Shown here: positions 9,258-17,267 of the stretch, piece after piece
Layout: the number at the start of each line of letters is the position of its first letter
How positions within the stretch are numbered: position 1 is the first letter of the stretch
Source: Corynebacterium sp. HMSC04H06
GTDB taxonomy: Bacteria; Actinomycetota; Actinomycetes; Mycobacteriales; Mycobacteriaceae
Length of the DNA: 46,845 bases
Direction: 5' to 3'
Assembly: GCF_001815935.1 (NCBI RefSeq)
Contig: NZ_KV823460.1
Location: 1 to 46,845, forward strand
The notes under the pieces: generated by a model
What the model was told of the DNA's origin: nothing
Seen by the model: the letters and a program-made list of their open reading frames with translations, nothing else
The model's database searches: none
Translations under genes and position numbers: made by a program

Positions 9258-9509
9258 TTACGAACCCTGGTGGAAGGTGCGGGAGATGACGTCCAGCTGC
9301 TGTTCCTTGGTCAGCTTGACGAAGTTGACGGCGTAGCCGGAGACGCGAACGGTCAGGTTCGGGTACTTCTCCGGGTGCTCAACTGCGTCCTCCAGAGTGG
9401 ACTTGTCCAGCACGTTGATGTTGGCGTGGTACAGGCCGGAATCCATGTTGTGCTCTGCACGACGGGACTTCATTGCCTCGAGACGCTGATCGAAAGTCGG
9501 GGTTGCCAT
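9258..9509 (-). CDS. grcA: Stand-alone glycyl-radical domain protein (GrcA-like), missing part of split PFL
   Basis: 83 residues. Residues about 26-83 match the C-terminus of pyruvate formate-lyase and of E. coli GrcA/Yfi[18 protein letters not shown], then [15 protein letters not shown]. The radical Gly is Gly58. The first 25 residues are charged and match neither the PFL linker nor the N-terminus of E. coli GrcA that I know. The ATG at 9509 is preceded by GAAGGAG at proper spacing, 39 bp after the stop of the pflB core. In E. coli GrcA is a spare part for oxygen-damaged PFL. Here the neighbouring core lacks this domain, so this protein should be an obligatory subunit. It is in frame with the core; only the single TAA of the core separates them. 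Confidence 0.93.
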   Translation of the reverse strand: MATPTFDQRLEAMKSRRAEHNMDSGLYHANINVLDKSTLEDAVEHPEKYPNLTVRVSGYAVNFVKLTKEQQLDVISRTFHQGS

Positions 9510-9548
9510 GATGATTTCTCCTTCTACGAGATTCGGGTTTGGGTGGTC

Positions 9549-11636
9549 TTACTTGTCCATGATGAAGCCGGCGTCCAGGACGCCCACCAGGTTGGTGATG
9601 CGCTCATCCGGGGTACGGCCCAGGCCAGACGGCGTGATGGTGTTGGTCAGCGAGATGCCGTCCAACGCATCCTTGTAGTCCAGCTTACCGACGGACAGCA
9701 TGGATGCGACCATGCCGTGGCTGTCGGCGCCGTTCTCCGGGTTTGCGCCCGGCGCGAACGGGGTGCCGGCCTCGTGGCCTGACGGGAAGGCGCCAGTGGC
9801 CTTGCCGTAGACCACGTTCGAGGTGATGGTCAGCACCGACTGGGTCGGGATGGCGTTGCGGTACATCGGGATGGCCTTAATCTTTTCCATCACGGTGTGG
9901 ACGATGGTTGCGGCGATGTCGTCGGCGCGGTCGTCGTCGTTGCCGTAGACCGGGAACTCGCCCTCGGTCTTGTAGTCCACAATCAGGCCGGACTCATCCC
10001 GGACCGGGGTGACCTTGGCGTACTTGATGGCGGACAGGGAGTCGGCGACAATCGACAGGCCGGCGATACCGCAGCCCATCGAGCGCACGATGTCGGAGTC
10101 GTGCAGGGCCATCTCGATGGCCTCGTAGGCGTACTTGTCGTGGCTGTAGTGGATGATGTTCAGGGCCTCGACGTAGGTGCCGACGACCCAGTCAAGCATC
10201 TCCTCGTACTTCTGCCAGACCTCATCGAAGTCCAGCGGCTCGTCGCCCTGGATGGCCTCATAGCCGTCCACGACCTGCTTGCCGCTGACCTCGTCGCGGC
10301 CGCCGTTGATGGCGTACAGCAGGGCCTTGGCGGCGTTGACGCGGGCGCCGAAGAACTGCATCTGCTTGCCGACGCGCATCGGGGACACGCAGCACGCAAT
10401 GGCGGCGTCGTCGCCCCACTGCTCACGAATCTGGCGGTCGGACTCGTACTGGATGGACGAGGTCTCAATCGAGATGTGGGCGCAGAAATTCTTGTAGCCT
10501 TCCGGCAACTTCGGGTCCCAGAAGATGGTGATGTTCGGCTCCGGGGACGGCCCCAGGTTAATGAGGGTCTGGAGCAGACGGAAGGAGGTCTTGGTGACCA
10601 GCGGGCGACCGTCGTCACCGAAGCCGGCGTCGGACCAGGTGGCCCAGTACGGGTCGCCGGAGAAGATCTGGTCGTAGTCCTCGGTGCGCAGGAAGCGGAC
10701 GATGCGCAGCTTCATGACCAGCGCGTCGATGATTTCCTGAGCGTCTTCCTCGGTGATGGTGCCGTTGGCCAAGTCGCGCTCGAAGTAGCAGTCGAAGAAC
10801 GCGGACAGGCGGCCGATGGACATGGCGGCGCCGTCCTGGGACTTGATGGAGCCCAGGTAGCCGAAGTAGGTCCACTGAACAGCTTCCTGCGCGGTGGTAG
10901 CCGGGCCGGAGATATCGAAGCCGTACTGCTCGGCCATGACCTTCAGCTTCTTCAGAGCCTTGATCTGCTCGGAGTGCTCCTCGCGGAAGCGAGCCCAGTG
11001 CTCGGAAAAGCCGGCGTCGGCGACGGAGTCGCGGGAAGCCTGCTTTTCCTCGATGAGGTAGTCAACACCGTAGAGGGCCACACGGCGGTAATCGCCGATG
11101 ATGCGGCCGCGGCCGTAGGCGTCCGGCAGGCCCGTAATGATGTGGGAGGAACGGGCAGCGCGGATGCGCGGGGTGTAGATATCGAAGACGCCGTCGTTGT
11201 GGGTCTTGCGGTAGCGGGTGAAGATCTTCTCGACCTCCGGGTCCACTTCCTTACCCGCTTCCTTGATGGCCTGCTTGACCATGCGCCAGCCACCGAACGG
11301 CATCATGGCGCGCTTCAGCGGGGTATCGGTCTGCAGGCCGACGATGACGTTGTCATCCTCGGAGATGTAGCCGGCCGGGAAGGCGTCGATGTCGGACGGG
11401 GTGTGGGTGTCGACGTCGAAAACGCGCTGCTTGCGCTCGACGGACAGGTACTTGTCTTCCAAGTGCTGGAAGGTGCGCTTGGTCTTTTCGGTCGGGCCGG
11501 CCAGGAAGGACGAATCCCCTTCGTAGGGGGTGTAGTTGCGCTGGATGAAGTCGCGCACGTCAATGCCCTCAGTCCACGGGCCGGTCTCAAAACCCTTCCA
11601 GGCATCAAACTTGAGGTCTTGGGTTGCGGTGGTCAC
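9549..11636 (-). CDS. pflB: Pyruvate formate-lyase core subunit lacking the glycyl-radical domain
   Basis: 695 residues. Formate C-acetyltransferase converts pyruvate and CoA to acetyl-CoA and formate under anaerobiosis. The catalytic cysteines are in IACCVSPMRVGKQMQFFGAR (Cys415 and Cys416, matching E. coli Cys418/419). The C-terminus ends TNLVGVLDAGFIMDK, exactly where intact PFLs continue into the linker and the RVSGYAV radical loop. About 60 residues are therefore missing, and they are supplied by the next gene. I chose GTG at 11636, preceded by AAGGGAG with nine bases spacing; an in-frame start 24 codons upstream has no support. Upstream lies a 16-bp inverted repeat and a CRP-like site. 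The core alone cannot carry the radical, so activity should require the downstream protein and PflA. Confidence 0.95.
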   Translation of the reverse strand: MTTATQDLKFDAWKGFETGPWTEGIDVRDFIQRNYTPYEGDSSFLAGPTEKTKRTFQHLEDKYLSVERKQRVFDVDTHTPSDIDAFPAGYISEDDNVIVGLQTDTPLKRAMMPFGGWRMVKQAIKEAGKEVDPEVEKIFTRYRKTHNDGVFDIYTPRIRAARSSHIITGLPDAYGRGRIIGDYRRVALYGVDYLIEEKQASRDSVADAGFSEHWARFREEHSEQIKALKKLKVMAEQYGFDISGPATTAQEAVQWTYFGYLGSIKSQDGAAMSIGRLSAFFDCYFERDLANGTITEEDAQEIIDALVMKLRIVRFLRTEDYDQIFSGDPYWATWSDAGFGDDGRPLVTKTSFRLLQTLINLGPSPEPNITIFWDPKLPEGYKNFCAHISIETSSIQYESDRQIREQWGDDAAIACCVSPMRVGKQMQFFGARVNAAKALLYAINGGRDEVSGKQVVDGYEAIQGDEPLDFDEVWQKYEEMLDWVVGTYVEALNIIHYSHDKYAYEAIEMALHDSDIVRSMGCGIAGLSIVADSLSAIKYAKVTPVRDESGLIVDYKTEGEFPVYGNDDDRADDIAATIVHTVMEKIKAIPMYRNAIPTQSVLTITSNVVYGKATGAFPSGHEAGTPFAPGANPENGADSHGMVASMLSVGKLDYKDALDGISLTNTITPSGLGRTPDERITNLVGVLDAGFIMDK

Positions 11637-11659
11637 TGTCGGTGACTCCCTTCTGTGTC

Positions 11660-11675
11660 TATAAGTTCCCTTATA
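11660..11675. promoter_or_regulatory. Perfect inverted repeat TATAAG-N4-CTTATA before pflB
   Basis: TATAAGTTCCCTTATA is a 6-bp perfect dyad with a 4-base spacer, 24 bp upstream of the pflB GTG. It could be an operator overlapping the pfl promoter or leader, or could include a -10 sequence. The rest of the 402-bp divergent gap (11637-12038) contains a CRP-like site and AT-rich patches, and I see no gene in it. Confidence 0.45.
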
Positions 11676-11824
11676 TCTTGGGGCGCGCTCGCCATTCCCA
11701 ATTCCCAATCCACCTTGTAACCTGTATATTTTCTCGGGTTTCGATGGCCTTGAGCTTCTCTAGCGGCAAGCCCCGTTGAGTCCCAGTGTAGGGGTTTGTT
11801 AGGTGGTTACTCCAACCCAGAAAG

Positions 11825-11840
11825 TGTGCAATGGCCCACA
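11825..11840. promoter_or_regulatory. CRP/GlxR-like site in the pflB/permease intergenic region
   Basis: TGTGCAATGGCCCACA fits the TGTG-N8-CACA frame of GlxR sites (remembered consensus TGTGANNTANNTCACA), with three mismatches in the inner positions. The dyad extends to GTGTG/CACAC. It is 189 bp from the pflB start and about 200 bp from the permease start, so it could serve either gene. Confidence 0.45.
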
Positions 11841-12038
11841 CATCTGATGTCTGACTCTAGTGCGCTGCTCAGGCATTTTTAGTAAAACGTCCGTCCGGTT
11901 TAAGCTTCGGCAGCCGGCCGGAATTCTGGTCATAACCGGAGGATTTTGCTGCGGTTTCCCGAAATCTGCGCCGCCCTTCTACGCTTGAGGGGTACGAATT
12001 AGACCCCTTTTTTGCTTCGCCCCACACTGGAGGACTTC

Positions 12039-13967
12039 GTGGCTGCCCAAACTAGCACCCAGCCCAAGCGCACACACCCCGTCGACCAAGTTCCGGCCCC
12101 CGGCAAACTCGCCGCACTCGGCCTACAGCACGTTCTCGCCTTCTACGCCGGGGCGGTCATCGTCCCGCTGCTGATCGCGGGCTCGCTCAACCTGGATACC
12201 GCCACCACCATCCACCTCATCAACGCGGATCTGCTCACCTGCGGTATCGCGACCATTATCCAGTCGGTCGGCATCGGCAAGCACGTGGGTGTGCGGCTGC
12301 CCATCGTCCAGGGCGTGACCACCACTGCGGTCGCGCCGATCATCGCCATCGGCCTGGGCGCGACCGACGGGCAGGGCGGTGTCGCCTCCCTGCCGGTCAT
12401 CTACGGCTCCATCATCGTCGCGGGCCTGTTCACCTTCTTCATGGCGCCGCTGTTCGGCCGCTTCCTCCGCTACTTCCCGCCGGTGGTCACCGGCACCGTC
12501 CTGCTCGTGATGGGTACGTCCCTGCTGGCCGTCTCCGCCAACGACTTCACCAACTACGCCGAGGGCGCACCGTTAGCCCGTGACCTCTGGTACGGCTTCG
12601 GCACCCTGGCCGTCATCGTCCTCGTCCAGCGCTTCTTCCGCGGCTTCCTGGGCACCCTGTCGGTGCTACTGGGCCTAGTGCTGGGCACGGGCGTCGCCCT
12701 TGTGGCCGGCGATGCGAGCTTCGCGGAAGTGGGCGAGGCCGATGCTTTCGGCATTACGACCCCGTTTTATTTCGGCATGCCGCAGTTCGACCTAGTCGCC
12801 ATCTTCTCCCTGCTGATCGTCATGGTGATCACCATGGTGGAGACCACCGGCGACGTCTTCGCCACTGGCGAGATCGTCAAAAAGCGCATCCGCCGTGCCG
12901 ACGTCCAGGCCGCGCTGCGCGCCGACGGCGTGTCCACCGTCATCGGCGGCGTGATGAACTCCTTCCCCTACACCTGCTTCGCCCAAAACGTCGGCCTGGT
13001 CCGCCTGACCGGCGTGAAGTCCCGCTGGGTGGCCGTGGCCGCCGCCGGATTCATGATCGTGCTGGGCCTGCTGCCCAAGGCCGGCGCCGTGGTCGCGGCG
13101 ATTCCAGCGCCGGTGCTGGGCGGGGCATCGTTAGCGCTGTTCGCCAACGTCGCCTGGGTGGGCCTGCAGACCATCGCCAAGGCCGATATCAACGACGGGC
13201 GCAACGCCGTCATCGTGACCACCGCCCTGGGTCTGGCCATGCTCGTGACCTTCAAACCGGACATCGCCGCGGTCTTCCCGGAGTGGTCGCAGACCTTCGT
13301 CTCCTCGGGCATGTCCATCGGCGCCATCACCGCCATCGGGCTGAACCTGCTGTTCTTCCACACGGGCCGCTCCCGCGGCGGGGACGTCGCCCGCACCGGC
13401 GGCACGGGCGTTTCCCTGGACGAGCTCAACGCCATGGACCGCGACGACTTCGTGGCGACCCTGCGCCCGCTGTTTAACAACGAGACCTGGCCGCTGGAGA
13501 CCACCTGGGAGTCCCGCCCCTTCGACAACGTCGGGCAGCTGCGCGAGGCCATCCAGGTCGCCGTGCTTACCGCCGACGTCGAGCGGCGCGAACAGCTCAT
13601 CCACGACTACCCCGCCATGGACGAGCTCCTGCTGGCCGACGACGAGGGCGCCGCGGCGATCTCCGCCGACCGCGGCTCCCTGGGCCTCGGCGAGCTCGAC
13701 GACGTCCAGACCGAGCAGATCACCCAGCTCGCCGCCGATTACCGCGAGCGCTTCGGCATGCCGTTCGTGGCCTACCTGGACACCAACGACACCTTCGAGC
13801 GTGTCCTCGACGCCGGCGTGCGCCGCCTGGCCAACTCCGCGCCCCAAGAGCACCGCGTGGCGCTGAGCGAAATCGTCGAAATCGCCGGCGACCGCTTCGA
13901 CATCCTGCTGGCCGACGCTAACCCCATCCGCTCGGCGTGGGACCGGAAATTCACCGAGGTGGAGTAG
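12039..13967 (+). CDS. NCS2-family purine/urate permease fused to an OHCU-decarboxylase-like domain
   Basis: 642 residues. Residues about 20-445 are a polytopic nucleobase:cation symporter 2, with METTGD-type TM8 sequence (VETTGDVFATGE) and the family signature QNVGLVRLTG; xanthine or urate is the likely substrate. Residues about 458-635 resemble 2-oxo-4-hydroxy-4-carboxy-5-ureidoimidazoline decarboxylase, the last step from urate to S-allantoin: LDELNAMDRDDFVATLRPLF, then YRERFGMPFVAYLD. The usual AHPDL motif with the catalytic His reads HDYPAM here (His522 shifted, Tyr524 in its place), and the SxxEQ region is altered, so activity is doubtful. The GTG at 12039 follows GGAGG with five bases; an in-frame TTG at 12012 lacks support. 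No urate oxidase or HIU hydrolase gene is in the window. A strong terminator follows. Confidence 0.88.
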   Translation: MAAQTSTQPKRTHPVDQVPAPGKLAALGLQHVLAFYAGAVIVPLLIAGSLNLDTATTIHLINADLLTCGIATIIQSVGIGKHVGVRLPIVQGVTTTAVAPIIAIGLGATDGQGGVASLPVIYGSIIVAGLFTFFMAPLFGRFLRYFPPVVTGTVLLVMGTSLLAVSANDFTNYAEGAPLARDLWYGFGTLAVIVLVQRFFRGFLGTLSVLLGLVLGTGVALVAGDASFAEVGEADAFGITTPFYFGMPQFDLVAIFSLLIVMVITMVETTGDVFATGEIVKKRIRRADVQAALRADGVSTVIGGVMNSFPYTCFAQNVGLVRLTGVKSRWVAVAAAGFMIVLGLLPKAGAVVAAIPAPVLGGASLALFANVAWVGLQTIAKADINDGRNAVIVTTALGLAMLVTFKPDIAAVFPEWSQTFVSSGMSIGAITAIGLNLLFFHTGRSRGGDVARTGGTGVSLDELNAMDRDDFVATLRPLFNNETWPLETTWESRPFDNVGQLREAIQVAVLTADVERREQLIHDYPAMDELLLADDEGAAAISADRGSLGLGELDDVQTEQITQLAADYRERFGMPFVAYLDTNDTFERVLDAGVRRLANSAPQEHRVALSEIVEIAGDRFDILLADANPIRSAWDRKFTEVE

Positions 13968-13975
13968 GAAGACAC

Positions 13976-14016
13976 AAAAATGCCGAGGTCCCTGCTGCGA
14001 TGACCTCGGCATTTTT
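13976..14016. terminator. Bidirectional rho-independent terminator
   Basis: The 15-base arms AAAAATGCCGAGGTC and GACCTCGGCATTTTT are perfect complements around an 11-base loop. A T-run ends the stem on one strand and an A-run begins it. It serves the permease fusion gene on the plus strand and tRNA-Leu on the minus strand. Confidence 0.93.
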
Positions 14017-14020
14017 AGCC

Positions 14021-14106
14021 TGGTGCGCCCGGTGAGACTTGAACTCACACGTCCTTCGGACACTAGAACCTAAATCTAGCGCGTCTGCCAATTCCGCCAC
14101 GGGCGC
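14021..14106 (-). tRNA. tRNA-Leu (anticodon UAG)
   Basis: 86 bases including an encoded CCA. The acceptor arms GCGCCCG and CGGGCGC pair. The D arm carries GGCAGACGC. The anticodon stem CTAGA/TCTAG encloses the loop TTTAGGT, giving anticodon UAG. A long variable arm (GTGTCCGAAGGACGT region) is as expected for tRNA-Leu, and the T loop reads GTTCAAGTC. Confidence 0.96.
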
Positions 14107-14118
14107 TTAACGCGATTG

Positions 14119-14124
14119 ATACTA
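14119..14124 (-). promoter_or_regulatory. Probable -10 element of tRNA-Leu
   Basis: On the minus strand TAGTAT stands 12 bases before the first base of the tRNA. No clear -35 was seen. Confidence 0.45.
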
Positions 14125-14183
14125 CCGGATGGATTCCGGCGGGTTCTAATCGGGGCGGTGGGCGTTTTCGCTCACTACTGACT

Positions 14184-14211
14184 TTGGCGCCCCGCTGCCA
14201 GTGGGTAGGCT
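14184..14211 (+). promoter_or_regulatory. Promoter giving a leaderless mRNA for the 14219 gene
   Basis: TTGGCG (14184-14189), a 16-bp spacer and TAGGCT (14206-14211). The GTG start follows seven bases after the -10, with no Shine-Dalgarno sequence, so transcription should begin at or next to the start codon. Confidence 0.6.
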
Positions 14212-14218
14212 AGGACTC

Positions 14219-14641
14219 GTGAGCACGCAAGAAACCGGCAAGCGCCAGAGGATCCGAGTACGGTGGTGGCATATTGTCCTCATCGCCGTGCTCGTGGTCG
14301 CCTTCTTCGCGCTCGCCTACTGGCAGTGGACCCGCTTCCAGTCCGGTTCCGGCACCTTCCAGAACCTGGGCTACGCCCTCCAGTGGCCACTGTTCGCGGC
14401 GTTTGTCATCTACGCCTACCGGACCGCGCTGCGCAGCGAGAACGAACGCATCGCCGCCGAAAACGAGGCGGAGGACCTCGACGGTTTCGCCTACGAGGCC
14501 CCGGAGGTCACCAAGACCAAGCCGACCACCATCGACGAGGACTTCCTGCCCAGCCGGCCCCAGCTAGACGTCGAGGAATTCAACGAGCTTAACCGCCCGC
14601 GCCGCGGACATCACGAGGTCAACCCCGACCTCGACCGCTAA
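14219..14641 (+). CDS. Small membrane protein, positional counterpart of mycobacterial LprD (Rv1343c)
   Basis: 140 residues. After a basic N-terminus (about residues 1-18) come two hydrophobic segments (about 21-41 and 58-74) around the motif YWQWTRFQSGSGTFQNLGYA. The C-terminal half is acidic and probably cytoplasmic. The motif and the place next to a DUF3817 gene recall mycobacterial LprD, but no lipobox Cys is present, so it is not a lipoprotein here. Start GTG at 14219, probably leaderless. It is followed 44 bp later by the DUF3817 gene, as I recall for the mycobacterial pair. Function unknown. Confidence 0.85.
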   Translation: MSTQETGKRQRIRVRWWHIVLIAVLVVAFFALAYWQWTRFQSGSGTFQNLGYALQWPLFAAFVIYAYRTALRSENERIAAENEAEDLDGFAYEAPEVTKTKPTTIDEDFLPSRPQLDVEEFNELNRPRRGHHEVNPDLDR

Positions 14642-14673
14642 GGCCTGTCCGGCACAACCATTGAAAGCTAAGC

Positions 14674-14679
14674 TAGATT
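14674..14679 (+). promoter_or_regulatory. -10 element for a leaderless DUF3817 mRNA
   Basis: TAGATT lies six bases before the ATG at 14686, and there is no ribosome binding site in the gap. This fits a leaderless transcript. Confidence 0.5.
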
Positions 14680-14685
14680 ACCGCT

Positions 14686-15060
14686 ATGACTTCTGAGAAC
14701 ACTTCTGCTTCCACCGCGCCGAAGCGCATCCACCCGGCCCGCCAGGCCCGCGTGCGCACCGCGCTGACCCTGTTCACCGTCGCCGCGACGGTCACCGGTA
14801 TCTTCCTGCTGGTGCTGACCACGCGCATGGTGCTGGAATACATCGTCGGCATGGACATGCCCGAGTGGGCCACCCACATCGCCCAGATCCACGGCGCCTT
14901 CTACGTTTTGTACCTGCTGTCCATCCTGAACCTGGCGCCGAAGGCCCTGTGGCCGCCGATGAAGTGGTTCACCACGGCCCTGGCCGGCACCATCCCGTTC
15001 TTCTCTTTCTACATGGAGGTCAAGCGCCGCCGCGAGGTGCAGCGCGACTTCCAGCTCTAG
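14686..15060 (+). CDS. DUF3817 family membrane protein
   Basis: 124 residues with three hydrophobic segments (about 25-50, 63-83 and 91-108). The sequence around VLEYIVGMDMPEW, HGAFYVLYLLS and the ending SFYMEVKRRRE is typical of DUF3817 proteins, small integral membrane proteins of unknown function. The mycobacterial counterpart would be Rv1342c, next to rdgB and rph as here. It converges on rdgB with only nine bases between the stop codons and no terminator in the gap, so transcripts may overlap. Confidence 0.88.
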   Translation: MTSENTSASTAPKRIHPARQARVRTALTLFTVAATVTGIFLLVLTTRMVLEYIVGMDMPEWATHIAQIHGAFYVLYLLSILNLAPKALWPPMKWFTTALAGTIPFFSFYMEVKRRREVQRDFQL

Positions 15061-15069
15061 CCTGGTGCG

Positions 15070-15675
15070 CTAGTTTTTCTGCAACGCCGCTACCACGTCA
15101 ACCAGCTGCCGCAGCGCCTGGCCCCGGTGGGAGACGGCGTTTTTCTCTTCCGGGGTCATCTGCGCGGCGGAGCGCTCCTCGCCGTTTGGCTGGAAGAGCG
15201 GGTCGTAGCCGAAGCCGCCCTCCCCGCGCGGGGCAGTCAGCACGCGCCCGGGCCAGCGGCCTTCTACCACGTGTTCCTGCCCGGCCGGGGTGACCAGCGC
15301 GCACACGGAGATGAACGCCGCGCTGCGGTGCTCCTCCGGTACGTGGGCCAGCTGCCCCAGCAGGAGCTCGTTATTGGCGGCGTCGTCGCCGTGGCGGCCG
15401 GACCAGCGCGCCGAGAGCACGCCGGGCATGCCGTTGAGCTCGTCGACGGCCAGGCCGGAATCATCCGCCACGCACGGCAGGCCGGTGGCTTTCGCGCCCG
15501 CGCGGGCCTTGATCAGCGCGTTGTCGGCGCAGGTGCGCCCGTCCTCGACCGGCTCCGGGTAGGGCTCGGCCTCACTGAGCGGGATCAGCTCCACGCCCTC
15601 GATGCCGGCCTCGGCCAGGATGGTGTGCAGCTCCTTGAGCTTCTTGGGGTTGTTCGAGGCGACCAGCAGCTGCAT
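15070..15675 (-). CDS. rdgB: XTP/dITP pyrophosphatase (RdgB/HAM1 family)
   Basis: 201 residues. The enzyme hydrolyses ITP, dITP and XTP to monophosphates, keeping deaminated purines out of DNA and RNA. Visible motifs are LVASNNPKK (substrate loop, N-terminus), CVADDSGLAVDEL, GGFGYDPLF and VSHRGQALRQL, in the order and spacing of the family. The ATG at 15675 overlaps the rph stop (TAATG), so the two are translationally coupled. An in-frame GTG three codons upstream is less likely. Last gene of the clpS-to-rdgB cluster. Confidence 0.96.
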   Translation of the reverse strand: MQLLVASNNPKKLKELHTILAEAGIEGVELIPLSEAEPYPEPVEDGRTCADNALIKARAGAKATGLPCVADDSGLAVDELNGMPGVLSARWSGRHGDDAANNELLLGQLAHVPEEHRSAAFISVCALVTPAGQEHVVEGRWPGRVLTAPRGEGGFGYDPLFQPNGEERSAAQMTPEEKNAVSHRGQALRQLVDVVAALQKN

Positions 15676-16406
15676 TAGTCCCACCCCAGGGCCGCGCGCT
15701 GCGCGGCGATGAGCTCGGAGCAGCCCTTCTGGGCTACGTCCAGCATCTGGTTGAGCTCGTCGCGGCCAAACAGCCCGTGTTCACCGGTGCCTTGGATTTC
15801 CACGAAGTCGCCGCTTTCCTGCATGACCACGTTCAGATCCACCTCGGCGCGGGAGTCTTCCTCGTACGGCAGGTCGAGGCAGATCTGGCCGTCGATGATG
15901 CCCACGGAAACCGCCGCGATGGGGTCCAGCAGCGGCTCGCCCGGCACGGCGCCGCGCTCCTTGAGAGCGGCCACGGCATCGGCCAGCGCGACGTAGGCGC
16001 CGGTGATCGAGGCGGTGCGGGTGCCGCCGTCGGCCTGCAGGACGTCGCAGTCGAGCTGGATGGTGTTCTCCCCCAGCTCGCTCAGATCCACCGCGGCGCG
16101 CAGCGAGCGGCCCACCAGGCGCGAGATTTCGTGCGTGCGACCCTTGACCTTGCCCTTCATGGACTCGCGCGGCATGCGCTCGTGGGTGGCGGACGGCAGC
16201 ATGGCGTACTCGGCCGTCAGCCAGCCCTCGCCGGAATCCCGCTTGAAGCGGGGCACGCCGGTTTCCACCGAGGCGGTGCACATCACGCGGGTGTTACCAA
16301 ACTCGACCAGCACCGAGCCCGCCGGGTTGGTGGTGAAATTGCGGGTAATTCGCACGGTGCGCAGCTCGTCGAGGCCACGGCCGTCTGCTCGTTGAAAATC
16401 AGTCAT
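15675..16406 (-). CDS. rph: Ribonuclease PH
   Basis: 243 residues. A phosphorolytic 3'-5' exoribonuclease that trims tRNA 3' ends and adds or removes nucleotides using phosphate. It begins with [11 protein letters not shown] and carries [14 protein letters not shown] and [19 protein letters not shown], the phosphate-binding and catalytic segments of the family. Length is normal. It overlaps rdgB by one base (TAATG) and lies 28 bp after the MBL gene. The pairing rph-rdgB is common in actinobacteria. Confidence 0.97.
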   Translation of the reverse strand: MTDFQRADGRGLDELRTVRITRNFTTNPAGSVLVEFGNTRVMCTASVETGVPRFKRDSGEGWLTAEYAMLPSATHERMPRESMKGKVKGRTHEISRLVGRSLRAAVDLSELGENTIQLDCDVLQADGGTRTASITGAYVALADAVAALKERGAVPGEPLLDPIAAVSVGIIDGQICLDLPYEEDSRAEVDLNVVMQESGDFVEIQGTGEHGLFGRDELNQMLDVAQKGCSELIAAQRAALGWD

Positions 16407-16434
16407 GCTCCCCAGGCTACCCGCCGCGCCCGGG

Positions 16435-17205
16435 CTAGAGTTCGATGACCATCCCGGGCTTGCCGAGAACTAATTCTCCGTCGAATTCGGCGCGGGCGGC
16501 CGCCACCGTCTCCGCGGCATCACCCCACGGCTGCAGGTGCACCAGCACGAGGGTGCTCACGCCCGCCAGCTGCGCCAGACGGCCGGCCTCCGCGCCGGAC
16601 ATGTGCATCTTTTCCGCCTTGCCCTCGGAGCTAGCTCCCCAGGCGGCCTCTGCTAACAAGACGTCCGCGTCCTGCGCCAGCGGCACCAGCTTGGCATCAA
16701 AGGCGGTGTCCGCGGTATACGCGATGATCTTGCCGGTCTCAGTGTGCCGCAAGCGCAGGCCGTAGGTCTCGACCGGGTGGATGGTGCGGTACGGGGTGAT
16801 GGCGACGTCGTCGACGCGCTGCTCCACCCCGTCCTCCCAGGGGCTGAACGCGAAGGTATCCGACATATCGTCCACGCCGTCCGGCTGACCGTCGGAGGAC
16901 AGGCGCCCCAGGTGCAGCGGCGCGTAGCTGGGGCCGAAGCAGAAGTTGCGGCCCTTGGCCGGCGCATAAGGGTGGAAGCGGCGCCAGACCATCAGGGAGG
17001 GAAAGTCCATGCAGTGGTCGGCGTGGAGGTGGGTGAGCGCCACGTGGGCGTCACAGGGATCCTGGACGTCCTGCAAAGCGGCCAGCGTACCGGGGCCCAA
17101 ATCCATGACGATGGACGGCGCATCCGGGAAAGACACGAGGTAGCCGGAGGCCGGATTCCCGGAAGTGGGCACGCTTCCGGAGCATCCCAAGATGGTCAAC
17201 TTCAT
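16435..17205 (-). CDS. Metallo-beta-lactamase fold hydrolase, Rv1339-like (probable cyclic nucleotide phosphodiesterase)
   Basis: 256 residues. The start [18 protein letters not shown] and the metal motif [10 protein letters not shown], with later His/Asp ligands ([20 protein letters not shown]), place it in the RNase Z-like MBL group. The mycobacterial gene in this position, Rv1339, has been reported as an atypical class II cAMP phosphodiesterase. I infer a similar role from synteny and length, but a nuclease or lactonase-like hydrolase remains possible. The ATG at 17205 is 62 bp after murI. If it degrades cAMP, it would influence GlxR-type regulation, for which candidate sites are seen elsewhere in the window. 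Confidence 0.85.
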   Translation of the reverse strand: MKLTILGCSGSVPTSGNPASGYLVSFPDAPSIVMDLGPGTLAALQDVQDPCDAHVALTHLHADHCMDFPSLMVWRRFHPYAPAKGRNFCFGPSYAPLHLGRLSSDGQPDGVDDMSDTFAFSPWEDGVEQRVDDVAITPYRTIHPVETYGLRLRHTETGKIIAYTADTAFDAKLVPLAQDADVLLAEAAWGASSEGKAEKMHMSGAEAGRLAQLAGVSTLVLVHLQPWGDAAETVAAARAEFDGELVLGKPGMVIEL

Positions 17206-17267
17206 GCATTCATGGTGTCACGAATGGGCCCACAGTGGGGCGATTTGTGGCCATTTCGGGGAGAAAA

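Noticed and set aside
9897..11645. 582-codon plus-strand frame opposite pflB
   Set aside because: Antisense shadow of pflB, made of Val/Gly/Asp-rich low-complexity sequence with no recognisable domain.
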